From contig CM061132.1 of assembly GCA_030789695.1 (NCBI GenBank), forward strand, positions 164,635,442-164,699,441: a stretch of 64,000 bases of DNA, read 5' to 3'. Below the pieces are notes generated by a model. It was not told where the DNA came from, did not search any database, and saw nothing but the letters and a program-made list of their open reading frames with translations. Positions 9,235 through 20,988 of this stretch are shown here, in pieces. The first letter of the stretch is position 1. Each line of letters starts with the position of its first letter. The position numbers were made by a program, and so were the translations under genes. The DNA comes from Scilla litardierei (taxonomy: Eukaryota; Streptophyta; Magnoliopsida; Asparagales; Asparagaceae).

Positions 9235-11424
9235 GTAATACACTCAATTAAGAATAGAACAAAATTGTAACTAGTTGTCTCGTTGCCCTATTATCCTATT
9301 TATGAAGACAAAGAAGACAGTAGGAGGTGAAGGCGGCAAGGGAGGTTTCCAACTTACCTCTCGCCGGCAACGAAGTCTTCTGATGGATTATGCAAATATG
9401 AAGACTTTGTGGTTGTTCTTGATAGCTATCTGAACTCAGCAACATGTATATCTATCTTATCCTCTCTTTTTCTTCTTATTGCTCATTCTTTACTTCTCTT
9501 TCTCTATTTTGATGTGAAATTAAAGGTGAATATTTTATCCGATGTTCTAAATACGATCTTTCTCTATTTTAATGGAGGTGAGGTTGATTTGTGAAATAAC
9601 AATGAGATCTTTCTTGATTTAGTTTGTTGCAATTTGGGCACAAATTAAGATATACTATTTGCCATTAATATTGATATGTGCCCTCTCTTTTTATATTTCT
9701 GACCTATAATTGATGTTAATATGATTGTTGATCTCATTGTGGTTATCACCGATTTGATGCTTTATCATGGTATTGCTAATACTTAATATAGTAAGATGTT
9801 TTCTAGCTTGTATAAATTTTTAGAATTTTTGATTCAATTTTATCATATTTTTCAATTTTTTTACATATCTATCATATCAAACTAGGCAATATTGTAATTT
9901 TAAACATTTAAAAAATTAAAAAAATGAAAAAGCTTACATTTTTTGTTTTGAAGCATAGGCTTTGCTACACAAAGGAGTTAAGCGTTACGCTAAGCACTTT
10001 TGCTTTTTACAACACTATATTGGACTTTAGATATAGGTTAGTTCAATATGGCAGGTGGTTGCCAATAGATTCATCATAGTCGGTGAGTGTTTCATATATG
10101 CAAATAGTATATCCAGCATCCAAGACATCTTCGCTTTTTCTTACCTCCTGTGTCGATCGGTCATTGTCCAGAATTATTTAAATCAATCGAGGTTCAATTT
10201 TCTTTTGTTTCAGTGTTCAATGTATTAGCTAGTACTATAGCTGAAACAGCTAATGCTATATGTATTTTGTGAAATTTGAAAGTTTCACTGGTGTCGACAA
10301 AGGGGTTGTTTTTATCCTTCCTACAAATCTGATCTGCTATGACCGATATGTATTGATATCAAATCTTTTTAACCCTGATTTTGACTGTTAAATGTGATTT
10401 TTCTAAACTATTATATGAAATAGAATAAAATTTCAAATCTATACTAATATAATGCATGACTCTTTAGAGTCATTGATCCGTGATCTCCTACAGTTTCATA
10501 AACCAATCCTAACCATCCTTCTCTTATCATCATGGTATTTCATTTAGATTCAACTAATCTTTTCATAGTGACTTGCATTAAGTGCAATTCATCATATCTT
10601 TAAATTCAAATTAGTATGTTTTTCCAATAATTAGCTCATTTGATAATCTATAAATTTAAGAACAACTTTTTAGTTTTTGGGGTTTGAAAAGAAAAGCATG
10701 TGCATGTGCATGTGTCAGAAAATCTGGCTAGAAAATCTATGTTTAGTAATTCAAGTTATGAAGCTTCTATTACATTAGTTGTTATTAGTTAGTACCAATT
10801 TCGGATGGGATCATATTAACCGACATGTTTTGACCAAGATCGCAAACCTTGCTGGTATCCTTGAAAACATACGCACTTTCAAATAAAATATGCGAAATAT
10901 GTGTGTGCTCTTTTTCATGTAAGGGGGTTTAAACAATTAATCAACGGCATACTACCTAAAGCATTCACCCTAAGGAAAAAGTTTTGAGGTAATTTAGGTT
11001 TCAAGGATATTGTGACTAAGATGGCATCATAACTTCATAAGCTTCCATCACCCTATCAGTTATACATTCCTTTTATTTTCATCTATGTAGGCCAACTGTG
11101 GTTGAGGAAGAAATTGGAAGCTAATCTGTTTATTTCAGAACATATGTAATTAATTTCTCCAAATATAATGAACGCTTATTATTTTGTATACAGTGTAGAT
11201 CATTCACGACTCTTTATTTTTTATTTTACCTTTAATAGAATTAGCATCCCCAATAGTCAAGACTGTACTTTCTTAGCACCTATGGCAAAACACACTCCAT
11301 TACTTCATGATTTTATCTTAATTCGATTTTCTAAAAATTTCATTTTAAGGCCTTGTAAAAATTAATAAATATTCTATATCGTCATGTGAAATATCCCGTA
11401 CTGATTTTATTTCGTCATTCACAG
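9235..11424 (+). other. Distal part of the SOQ1 intron, no feature recognised
   Basis: AT-rich sequence with only short ORFs. I see no repeat, exon or RNA gene before the acceptor at 11421-11424. Confidence 0.5.
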
Positions 11425-11574
11425 GAAGCTCAGAGCAAATTTGATGTTGAAGTTGATCCTACAAATGCAATTAATATTGAACCTTCTAATGGAGTCATAA
11501 GCTCGGAGGGGTTTGCATCACTTCATTTCAAGAGAACTTTATCCTCTCCTGCAGCAGGGAGGATAAACTGTAAG
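11425..11574 (+). CDS. SOQ1: SOQ1-like gene, penultimate coding exon
   Basis: Fifty codons in phase 0 at both ends: EAQSKFDVEVDPTNAINIEP, a VISSEGFASLHF strand and SSPAAGRINCK. The exon is bounded by TTCACAG|GAA and TGTAAG|GTATCA. It encodes the start of the small C-terminal beta-rich domain that packs against the NHL propeller in SOQ1. The reading frame continues exactly from the exon ending at 4537. Confidence 0.93.
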
Positions 11575-11685
11575 GTATCACTATATCTCCCTCCAATGAA
11601 AATTTTGCTGTTTTGGTACCAAATTGATTGAAACTGCTAGATTTTGATGGATAAAAATAGGGTTTCTATAAGAAAGGTAGGATTT

Positions 11686-11996
11686 TGTTAGATTCCACGG
11701 GCTTTCACGGGCCCAAGCCCATAGCCGCCGGTAGCCGCCTGCCCTAACCCATGCGCGTGCCCCCCCTTTGGCCAAGTAACCCTAGTTTCTTCTATTTATA
11801 GGGGCTAGCCGTCGCTTGTATTTTCATGCTTAATGATTGAGATTTCTCTTGAGCATCCGTATGTATATTTAGATTAAACGAGTGCGGACGTCATCCTTGG
11901 CGTCTTGGGAGAAGAATACCTCTCTTTGGTATTCAGTTATCTTGTTCTTGCTACCAAATTCTCTATAAAAATCGTGTCTTTTGTTAGTTCCTAACA
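11686..11996 (+). repeat. 5' LTR of the gag-only element
   Basis: TGTTAG...CTAACA, near-identical to 14005-14313. It contains CTATTTATAG (about 11793) as a likely TATA region. Confidence 0.92.
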
Positions 11997-11999
11997 ATT

Positions 12000-12011
12000 T
12001 GGTATCAGAGC
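12000..12011 (+). other. Primer-binding site, initiator tRNA-Met type
   Basis: TGGTATCAGAGC, three bases after the 5' LTR. Confidence 0.88.
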
Positions 12012-12021
12012 GTGACGATCC

Positions 12022-13944
12022 ATGGCGGCCGCGACGAGATCGAAGGATAAATTCGGGGCGTTGGATGAAAAGTTCTTGGGAGAAATTGAAGGGATTAAGA
12101 AATCGGTGGAAGCGGTGGTGGAATCTGTCGAGCAATTGAAGACAAGTCAAACAATGAACGACGAGCAATTTGCAAAGATCCTCTCCCTCTTGACGGCTAA
12201 ATCCCAAGACGAAAGAAACCCTAATCCGACACCAAAGGCGGCAACTTTGAAGAAAGAGAAGGAAAAAGAGGAGATTTTTACCCAAAATCAACCCTATTTC
12301 GTGGAGGAATTGGACGAGGAAGACGATGAAGAGCCATGAAAGGTCGACTACCGCGAGGAGGTGCGGCGAAAGGCTGTGGAGAGCCAAAGGGAAGGCGACG
12401 GCCCTAGCCGCCCGTTTTGGGAGCCGCGCGCCAACAAAGAAGGGTGGTCGGCCCCCTAGACAATTGTAGGGCGGCCGCTACGGGAGAGGGGCAGGACCCC
12501 CCCCCCCCCCTGCCGCGAGCCCCGGCAGAGGTGGCAGGGCCCTGCCAGGACCCGCCTAAGTCCGACGACCCTGCCGGACCTCCGTCAGGGCTCGCTGGCC
12601 CGGCCGGGAGGCCGGCAGGGCCCACCGGCCCTGCCAGGTGGCCGACGGGCCCGTCGGCCCTGTGAGATGGCCGGCAGGCCCCTGTCGGGGGGTGCCGGGG
12701 CTGGGAACACCCCTAGCGGCCGCCAAGGGGGCTGACGCACGCAAACAGACCCCGAGGGGGATTTTCGAGCCCCCCGGGCAGCGGACAGAGGACAGGAGGG
12801 AGAATTTCAGAGGAGGGGACCCTCGCGGACAGCTTTTGGGAGGGTTTTTGACCCTTCGGGACGGCGGCCAGCAGTTGAGGACCCATTTTACGGAGACGAC
12901 CACGGGCGAGCCCATTATTATGACGGCGGAGGTGGCTACGAGGCGGATTTCGACGATGATGCAGGTTGGGACGACTTCGAGGGCCGGCGGGGGATTACCG
13001 AAGAGACTATGGGGGCCGCAGAGGAGGGCCACCTAGGCAGTACGAGACCTAGGATGAGAGGAGATAGCACTACCGTCTGTATCACCGAGTGGATGAGAGG
13101 CCCGAGCAAGGGCACTTTGGAGGAAACTACAGAGTACGAAAGCTGGAGATGCCGCTATTTTCTGGGGAGGATCCACATGCCTGGTTGTTCACAGCAGAGA
13201 GATATTTCGTGACGCATCACATGACCGATGCACAGAAGCTGGAGGCGGCAGCCATTTCCATGGAGGGGAGAGCCTTGGGGTGGTTTCAGTGAAAGGAGAG
13301 GAAGCAGCAGATCCAAGGCTGGGATGAGCTAAAGGACCTCGTGCTGGAGAAGTTTAGAGATCTCCGCCTAGAAAACCTTCACGAGCAGCTGTATGCACTC
13401 AGACAGAAGGGGCCTGTGCGAGAGTACATTGCGAGGTTCGAGACCTTGACGGGGAGAGTACATGGCGTGTCAGACGAGTCACTGGAGGGCACCTTCCTTA
13501 AGGGGCTGAGGCCCAGCCTTCGAGCTGCAGTGCGGCCCTACAAGCCCCGGGGGCTTTTAGAGGTCATCGAGATGGCGCAGATGGTAGAGTACTCCCGGAC
13601 TGAGGATAAGAGAGGCGGGAGTAGCTACAGTGAACAGATACAGCGGAACACCTCGACTGGAGCCAACAGAGCGGGGATCACTACTGAGTCAGATCAGATG
13701 GGGCTGGAGAAGACGGGGGGAACAGAACAACCCACCACCGGCTGGGGGCCAATTCCGAAGGATGACTGATGCGGAGATGAGTGAGAAGAGACAGAAAGGG
13801 CTATGTTTCAGATGCGACGAGCGCTTCACTCCCGGATACCGATGTACGAGTCGTAAGATGCAAGTGTTGATAGCGGAAATAGACGAGGATGATGGCATGG
13901 AGAATGAAGCGATCGGAGTGGAAGACGACTCCCACTCAGAGTAG
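12022..13944 (+). pseudogene. Ty3/gypsy gag, broken
   Basis: It starts with ATG at 12022 (MAAATRSKDKFGALDEKF, a helical, charged N-terminal part) and stops at 12339. After a GC-rich low-complexity stretch (12400-12800), the retrotransposon-gag domain runs from about 13143 (KLEMPLFSGEDPHAWLFTAE) through GRALGWFQ and FRDLRLENLHEQLYALRQ to about 13769. It is interrupted by a TGA at 13290-13292 where Trp is expected. A zinc-knuckle-like CFRCDERFTPGYRC follows in another frame (13630-13944). At least one stop and two frame changes mean that no complete gag can be made. Confidence 0.85.
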
Positions 13945-14004
13945 CACCGTCGGGACTTTCATGCACCACCTTGAGGACAAGGTGGATTTTCAGGGGCGGA
14001 GTAA

Positions 14005-14313
14005 TGTTAGATTCCACGGGCTTTCACGGGCCCAAGCCCATAGCCGCCGGTAGCCGCCGGCCCTAACCCATGCGCGTGCCCTCCTTTGGCCAAGTAACCC
14101 TAGTTTCTTCTATTTACAGGGGCTAGTCGTCGCTTATATTTTCATGCTTAATGATTGAGATTTCTCTTGAGCGTCCTTAGGTAGATTTAGATTAAACGAA
14201 TCCGGACGTCCTCCTTGGCGTCTTGGGAGGAAAATACCCCTCTTTGGTATTCAATTATCTTGGCTTGCTACCAAATCCTCTATAAAAATCGTTCATTTTG
14301 TTAGTTCCTAACA
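14005..14313 (+). repeat. 3' LTR of the gag-only element
   Basis: TGTTAGATTCC...CCTAACA, matching the 5' LTR apart from scattered substitutions and small indels. Confidence 0.92.
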
Positions 14314-15338
14314 GGTGGTGGGATTTTTAGGGTTTTGATGTGAAGAATTGGGGAAAGGATGAATTTTTATTGAAGAGAAATTGAAAATAAAAAGATTCAA
14401 AGGATAACGATAAGTTCTTTCGAGATCGAGAGGAACTGAAATTATAAAAAGACATTTAAAACTGAAAATTGCTTTAAAAATCCTAGCAATCCGAAAATTT
14501 CAAAAAAGTCCCTGATTGGCCAAAATTGCAGATCTGCTATGCAGTCTCATCAGTTTCACACTAACACATAATAGTCGGACTGTAGTTAGACTTGGAGAAC
14601 ACGAAGATTCTAAGGAATTGACCAACACATATGTTGATACTTTACCTGCCAGCTGCTGCTGCGTCTTTAGATGTATATGTGGATATTCTTCTTATGCAAA
14701 TGCATCTATATTGCTAATTTCTGTGTATTGATTTGAGATGACAAGCCACAATGTGTCGGCAACTAATCATCTGATTTGATTCTTTGTTCTTGAGACTCAA
14801 CAAAGTCGATAAAAGGTTGTATGCTTCCGTATGCTTCATCGGTCTTAAAATTCTATGATTAGCAACGCTTTGAAATCTGCAAAGCTGCTTCTGTTTGCAT
14901 CGGTTGCTCAAAGTCAATTATCGCATAGTTATCACATTTATTTTCGTTAAAACTTGTATTTATGCATCTCCGACATCTTGAAGACCAGCCATGCAGAAGG
15001 CCACCTTTAATATTAGATTATCTTAAGATCCAATATTACCTTCAAATGCCACCCTTTTTACCTTTTGCTGGTTGTATTGTGGTCATGGACAGTTGCTTTT
15101 CTTAGGGCCCTTTTGCTAAAAAATTTCTATTGGAACACGAGGGGCTTTCACACACCATTTATCCTCCCAGTAAATAAAAAGAAAAGAAATGGAGAGAAAA
15201 AATGGTAGTCATGCACTCAGCATTACCACAAGTACCACGCCGGCGGATAATTTAGATCAGTAGATGGAAGTTGTTGGCCCCATAATCTATTTTGTAGTAA
15301 ATATGTTTATAGCTATTGATGGTTGTAGTATTCCATAG

Positions 15339-15503
15339 GTTTACTACTGCAAGGAGGATGAGGTTTGCCTTTACCAGTCGCTGGCTTTTAATGTATCGTT
15401 CCAACAAGAAGTTTCAGATTCTGAACCAGCAAAAATCTCCCTCACATACGCCATTACACCCAAAGTTCCATCAGGTACACCACAGCTTCGCTTCAGCAAT
15501 TAG
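15339..15503 (+). CDS. SOQ1: SOQ1-like gene, last coding exon
   Basis: 54 codons plus TAG, opening VYYCKEDEVCLYQSLAFNVS, then ISLTYAITPKV and ending PQLRFSN. The VYYCKEDEVCLYQS motif is highly characteristic of the SOQ1 C-terminus. The acceptor is CCATAG, phase 0. All three exons join in one frame, and the protein ends at the normal family position, so this end of the gene is intact. The 3' UTR should begin at 15504. AATAAG near 15543 is a weak poly(A) signal candidate. Confidence 0.93.
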   Translation, partial: VYYCKEDEVCLYQSLAFNVSFQQEVSDSEPAKISLTYAITPKVPSGTPQLRFSN

Positions 15504-18500
15504 ATCATACAAAAGTCTAACATGTCTGCAAATTGTATTACTTAATAAGCGTGTTTCTAAGCTTGTTGCACGTCACTGAGTATATATCACAGTATTTTGG
15601 GTTCAAAATTTCATTGCGCAACAATTCATTTAGATCCCACCTCTTGTAAACATACGATCTCTTTTGCTGTTCAATGATACAAACTTCACGCCCGGTTTCT
15701 GTTGATCGAGCAAGCTCATTCCCGGTTCTGGGTTTGGGTTTGAAATCGTGTCCACCTCTGGTGTCTATTATGTGGTCCGTTGGCAAGTGGACCCAAGTCT
15801 TGCTGTCTTTCTACCGGTTAGTGGTTGTCTTTGGGAACATGTCTCGAGTCTGTAGTGCAACTTGCAGAAGGCTAGACGTCTTGAATTGATTGATATTTGT
15901 TTGAGACTGTTAACATTGGATAATATCCAACAGCCCTCATCATTTGGGTATCCACCAATGTGCCTAGCTACAAGACATCTCTCACCTAAGAAAGAATGCT
16001 TACCGTCCTTATTTAACTAATTTCATTATGATTGCATTATGATTGCATTATCACATTAATCAGTTTCATGGATCAATTTGTTGAGACCTAACACACGTGT
16101 CCTTAAAGTCTATTTGTTTTAAATAGCGAAACGCCCTGAAGGTTTGGTTACATGGTTTTAGGTTGAAAGCTCATACGGTTGTTGCTGATATTAATGTTAA
16201 AGTCTTTGGCTGTTAGGAAGGGATCAAGTCATCAAAAACAACAGAATCCATCATCTGTTTTGGGGCCTGTGACTGGCTTTCATAGGATCAAAGGCAGTGC
16301 ATGCACAGCTGTATCCCATAAGTCCACATAAACTTCCATCTAAACGTGTGGGCACCTTCTTATCATTCTTTTAGGGCAAGGGCATTATAGAATATGATGT
16401 GTTCCTTATGGACTAACTTCATTATTTATAGAGCAGGTTATATACATTAGTTGAATTATTCTAATCATTGTGTCATTTGCCTTGTGATCAGTAGCCAACA
16501 GAGTTTAATCTACTGATTCTTTAGGATATCTCTCTGACAATCCTAATCCAGTGAGGTAGTTGATCACATTCAGAAGAATTACCAAAATCTTAATTCTGTT
16601 GGGAATATATTAGACATTGAGATGATCTTTATACCAATGAAAAGCATGGGAGGATGAAAAGTTTACATTGATTGGACATTGGAGCAGATTGTAACCCCGT
16701 TAAATAACAAAGGCATGGATCCAACTCAGATGCAATCATATGATAAGACTTGAGATTTGACTGTAGTGGGTCTCATACCACAGGTTCAATCTTGGCTTCT
16801 ATGTAACAATGAGAGATGATTTCCTTCTTCTCTCTCACGTTTAAAGGCAGAATTGCACTCAACATTAGAAATTAGACTTTCAAACATTAAGCACATGGGT
16901 TTTGTTTAAGTCATCTCATCCATTTCTTGACCTTGGACTCACATTTCAAAGGCACCATGTTACTAGGATCTCATTAAATAAAGAGCTAACTAAACAAAGT
17001 TATTAAGAAAGAGATGTGTGTTGACAAATGTCAGGCTCTTGGCTTTGAAATCTTATACTGAAAAGGAAATTATCCACTCCCATACCCATGTGCCTGAGTG
17101 AGAGACAATTAGGGTAATTGCCTCTATCATCCCATGTGTTTTCCTGTATTAGCATTGATTAGACTAAATTATGAAGGAACAGGCTTGCTTCCTAGATATG
17201 GGGTCTAGTGACCTGGCAGCATCTCCTTGAAAAACTTTGGAGCACCATGTGCCCTAACAATTGAAACAGTAGAGGTTCTCATAAACACTCTTTAAGATTT
17301 GACTCTCCGTTTGATGGTATCTTGATGGCGTTTTATGTTCATATCTGTTCTCATTCATATTCCACTCAATGTTATTATTATTGTCGTAATCAAATAGTGC
17401 GTGATTCATGCATAGAAAACGACCAGTCAGAACGCTGAATCGAAGAAAATGATCCATGTATAACCAATCCCAAGGATTAGAACGATGGCTTCACTGTTGA
17501 AATGACCACAATTCCATGCTTGATGATCCCCTTGCGTAACAGCAAATACTGTTGATTAGGATGGATGAAGTGATTTTGAGCAGTGATGATCATACCATGG
17601 TTTTGCTAAACCGGGTGACGTGGCTTCAATCGAGAGCGAAGGATCAATAAAGGGGTTTGGAGATCAAGTTCTTTTTTTACTCTCTTCTGGCCAATCACAA
17701 TCTGGGTAGATAAGAGAAGCATTTTTCAAAGATTTCTCTTTATTTGTCTGTTTTAACCTAAAGAATGCAAATCTTCTGGTCATTAATTACTTGGATGCTC
17801 TGTTGAGTAGCGCTAATAAATTGCCATTAGGAAAGACAGATACTGTTGTTTCTGGCTTTGAACTGTAGAAGGAAATCTAGCAATGTAGATAGATTTCCTA
17901 AGTTTAATTTGTGGTGTCTCTTGTGGGCAATGTGGACGAATGACATCCACTACTTTGAGAGAAGAAGAGGCCAAAAGCTCTAAAGGTGCATTATAAGGTG
18001 ACCACATTACAACTTTTTTTTAAAAAAAAGAAGTTCTTGAACGATTTATTTAATGAAATAGCAAGAAACATAATTATGGAAGCAAGAGGACAGGGAGATT
18101 GGCCACATGGGCTATGTTACTTGTTTACTTATTTATTTTTATTCATACTTCATTTTAGTTTCCATTACCTACTGATCATTACAAGGGAAGCAAAACAATT
18201 ATATCTACGTCCCCACTGACCCGTTCTCATTGTAGACCTAGCTTTTACGTACCCTTATTAGCATAGCAAATGAGGGATTGGCCGTTACTTGTTAAAATGT
18301 TGCTTGCGTTCGTTAACTATTTGCTGCTTTGGGACAAATGTGGATTTTAAAAAACTCCGAAGCTTAATTTCTCATCACAGATTCGGTGTTTTATTTCGGT
18401 CATTATTTTTCAAAGACTTGGATGTTGGATTAGACTGTAAAGAGCTGCTTTGTTTAAAATTAACAATGACGACCTTTTTGGTTGTTCGCCCATGATCGCC

Positions 18501-18725
18501 AGTGAGCGGCTGCACCGTGATATCATGACTGTTCACGTGCATCCCACATGCGCACCACTCAGCAGTAAATGGAGTAGTCATTGCGATGCTTATTATAAGT
18601 TTTTATGTGGTTTCTGTAGCATATGTATGTATGTTTTTTGCTTTCCAAAAAAGGATACCTAAATATCCGTTTAAAAGAACAGGAATATTTTGCAATAGCA
18701 CAAACCAAAATTTATATATTATATT
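15504..18725. other. SOQ1 3' UTR and intergenic DNA
   Basis: AT-rich, with only short random ORFs and no recognisable gene, repeat family or RNA. The last 11 bases (TATATTATATT) recur at the far end of the following copia relic. Confidence 0.5.
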
Positions 18726-18838
18726 TGTTATAAACGGGCTTTGGAGGCCCAACCCGTTAGTGGGTATCCACCCATTATGTAACCCTATTACTATAAATAC
18801 AGGGCTACGGGGTTCCGTAGCCGCCATGGTTTACAACA
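18726..18838 (+). repeat. 5' LTR, copia element A
   Basis: TGTTATAAACGG...TTACAACA with CTATAAATACA as TATA box (18791-18801). It is very short for a plant LTR. Confidence 0.85.
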
Positions 18839-18851
18839 CGTTATCAGCACG
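18839..18851 (+). other. Primer-binding site, tRNA-Ile anticodon-arm type
   Basis: CGTTATCAGCACG directly abuts the LTR, exactly as in the two sister elements. It does not match a tRNA 3' end. See the finding on priming by a tRNA half. Confidence 0.7.
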
Positions 18852-19195
18852 CTCAAAGCTAAGCCGAACCCCTGCCGACGGACGGACACGACGGACGGAC
18901 GCGACGCGAACGGGCTTCCTTCACCGAACGTCGCTAGATCCGGCGGGTAGGATCTAGAGGTAACCCTAAAACCCTAGATCTAAAATTTCATATGCGCATA
19001 TGTCTAGATCCAAAATTCTTGGATCGATTGTTTAATAAAAATCAAGGTTTTTTATTGATGAAAAATCAAATTTTTACAATAAAAACGTTTTGTTGGAGAT
19101 TAAAAATAGATTTTTTCCACTAAAAATTAGATTTTTATCCCCAAAAACCATGAAACCCTAGGGGGATTTTCTCGCCGGAACGCGAATCCCCCCTA

Positions 19196-20745
19196 GATCT
19201 CGCCCGCCGCCCGAAGCGGCGGAAAAACCCCTCGCCCGCCGCCCGAAGCGGCGGCAAAACCACCCCCGCTGCTGAACGGCGGGCGGCCCCCGCCGCCAGG
19301 AGCGGCGGGGCCAACCCGCCGCTGCCAGCGGCGGGCGGCCCCGCCGCCAGGAGCGGCGGGCCAACCCGCCGCCAGCGACGGCGGGCCAACCCGCCGCTCC
19401 AGCGGCGGGCGGCCCCGCCGCCAGCAGCGGCGGGCCAACCCGCCGCCAGGAGCGGCGGGCCAACCCGCCGCCAGCAGCGGCGGGCGGCCCCGCCGCCAGG
19501 AGCGGCGGGCCAACCCGCCGCTGCCAGCGGCGGGCGGCCCCGCCGCCTAGCAGCGGCGGGCCAACCCACCCGCCGCTGCCAGCGGCGGGCGGCCCCCGCC
19601 GCCAGCAGCGGCGGGCGGCCCCGCCGCTGCCAGCGGCGGGCCAACCCGCCGCCAGCAGCGGCGGGCCAACCCGCCGCTGCGACGGCGGGCGGCCCCGCCG
19701 CCAGGAGCGGCGGGCCAACCCACCCGCCGCTGCCAGCGGCGGGCGGCCCCGCCGCCAGCAGCGGCGGGCGGCCCCGCCGCCAGGAGCGGCGGGCCAACCC
19801 GCCGCTGCCAGCGGCGGGCGGCCCCGCCGCCAGCAGCGGCGGGCCAACCCGCCGCTGCGACGGCGGGCGGCCCCCGCCGCCAGGAGCGGCGGGCCAACCC
19901 ACCCGCCGCTGCCAGCGGCGGGCGGCCCCCGCCGCCAGGAGCGGCGGGCCAACCCACCCGCCGCTGCCAGCGGCGGGCGGCCCCGCCGCCAGGAGCGGCG
20001 GGCCAACCCGCCGCTGCCAGCGGTGGGCGGCCCCGCCGCCAGCAGCGGCGGGCCAACCCCGCCGCTGCGACGGCGGGCGGCCCCGCCGCCAGGAGCGGCG
20101 GGCCAACCCACCCGCCGCCAGCAGCGGCGGGCCAACCCGCCACTGCGATGGCGGGCGGCCCCCGCCGCCGGGCAGCGGCGGCCCCCCCCCACGCCGCAGG
20201 CAGCGGCGGGCCCCGCCGCCCGCAGCGGCGGGGCCCCGCCGCCCGCAGCGGCGGGCCCCCAACCCCGCCGCCCGCAGCGGCGGGCCCACCCACCCGCCCG
20301 CTGCCAGCGGCGGGCGGGCCCCCGCCGCCAGGAGCGGCGGGCCAACCCCACCCGCCGCTGCCAGCGGCGGGGCGGCCCCCGCCGCCAGGAGCGGCGGGCC
20401 AACCCGCCGCTGCCAGCGGTGGGCGGCCCCCGCCGCCCGCAGCGGCGGGCCAACCCGCCGCTGCGACGGCGGGCGGCCCCGCCGCCAGGAGCGGCGGGCC
20501 AACCCCACCCGCCGCCAGCAGCGGCGGGCCAACCCGCCACTGCGATGGCGGGCGGCCCCCGCCGCCGGCAGCGGCGGCCCCCCCCCACGCCGCAGGCAGC
20601 GGCGGGCCCCCGCCGCCCGCAGCGGCGGGCCCCCGCCGCCCGCAGCGGCGGGCCCCCAACCCCGCCGCCCGCAGCGGCGGGCCCACCCACGCCGCCCCGC
20701 AGCGGCGGGCCCCCGCCGCCGGCCGCGGCGGGCCCCCACCCCCCC
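19196..20745. repeat. GC-rich minisatellite in the element A leader
   Basis: More than 30 irregular units of about 45-55 bp built from GCCGCCAGGAGCGGCGGG, CCAACCCGCCGC and GCCGCTGCCAGCGGCGGG. Many subunits are palindromic (GCCGCTGCCAGCGGC). Stop codons are almost absent, so long frames stay open on both strands, but all encode only Ala/Gly/Pro/Arg. It lies between the primer site and the conserved leader module, in AT-rich surroundings. Confidence 0.95.
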
Positions 20746-20988
20746 GGCAGCCGCTCGTATCGGGCCCCCCCCGGTGCGCGCTCATGCCCGGAAAACCCTA
20801 GCCGCCTGAAGCGGCAATCCGCGCGACCAAAAACCCTAACTAGGGTTTGACCCCGAAATTTTTTTTTTTTTTTTTTCGATTTTCAAATCTTTTTCAGATT
20901 TAATTACGATTTCGTTTTCGTCAAAATCTGTTAAATTACACAATTTTTATTCATCGCATTTTATTCGGATTATCTGATTATTTACGTT

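Larger units (their letters stand above)
4538..11424 (+). other. SOQ1: SOQ1 intron, 6.9 kb, transposon-filled
   Basis: Donor GTTTGG follows AAG at 4538, and acceptor CATTCACAG ends at 11424. The middle (6112-9234) is a nested mobile-element block listed separately. The first 1.6 kb (4538-6111) is AT-rich, and I see no gene, RNA or clear repeat in it. Confidence 0.85.
11686..14313 (+). mobile_element. Gag-only Ty3/gypsy-type LTR element (TR-GAG type), 2.6 kb
   Basis: Two LTRs of 311 and 309 bp, each opening TGTTAG and closing CTAACA, flank an interior of about 2 kb. The interior encodes only a gypsy-like gag with no protease, RT or integrase. A tRNA-Met primer site follows the 5' LTR, and a purine-rich CAGGGGCGGAG precedes the 3' LTR. 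The LTRs differ at few sites, so the insertion is fairly recent. The immediate flanks (GGATTT and GGTGGT) do not form a clean 5-bp TSD. It has the same orientation as SOQ1 and lies in its last intron. Confidence 0.9.
11575..15338 (+). other. SOQ1: SOQ1 last intron, 3.8 kb
   Basis: Donor GTATCA at 11575, acceptor ..TTCCATAG ending at 15338. It contains the gag-only LTR element at 11686-14313. The remaining 1.0 kb (14314-15338) is AT-rich with no feature seen. Confidence 0.85.

Noticed and set aside
19135..20850. Long overlapping ORFs (up to 534 codons) on both strands
   Set aside because: They are open only because the GC minisatellite lacks stop codons. All frames give Ala/Gly/Pro/Arg repeats with no domain, and several overlap each other.
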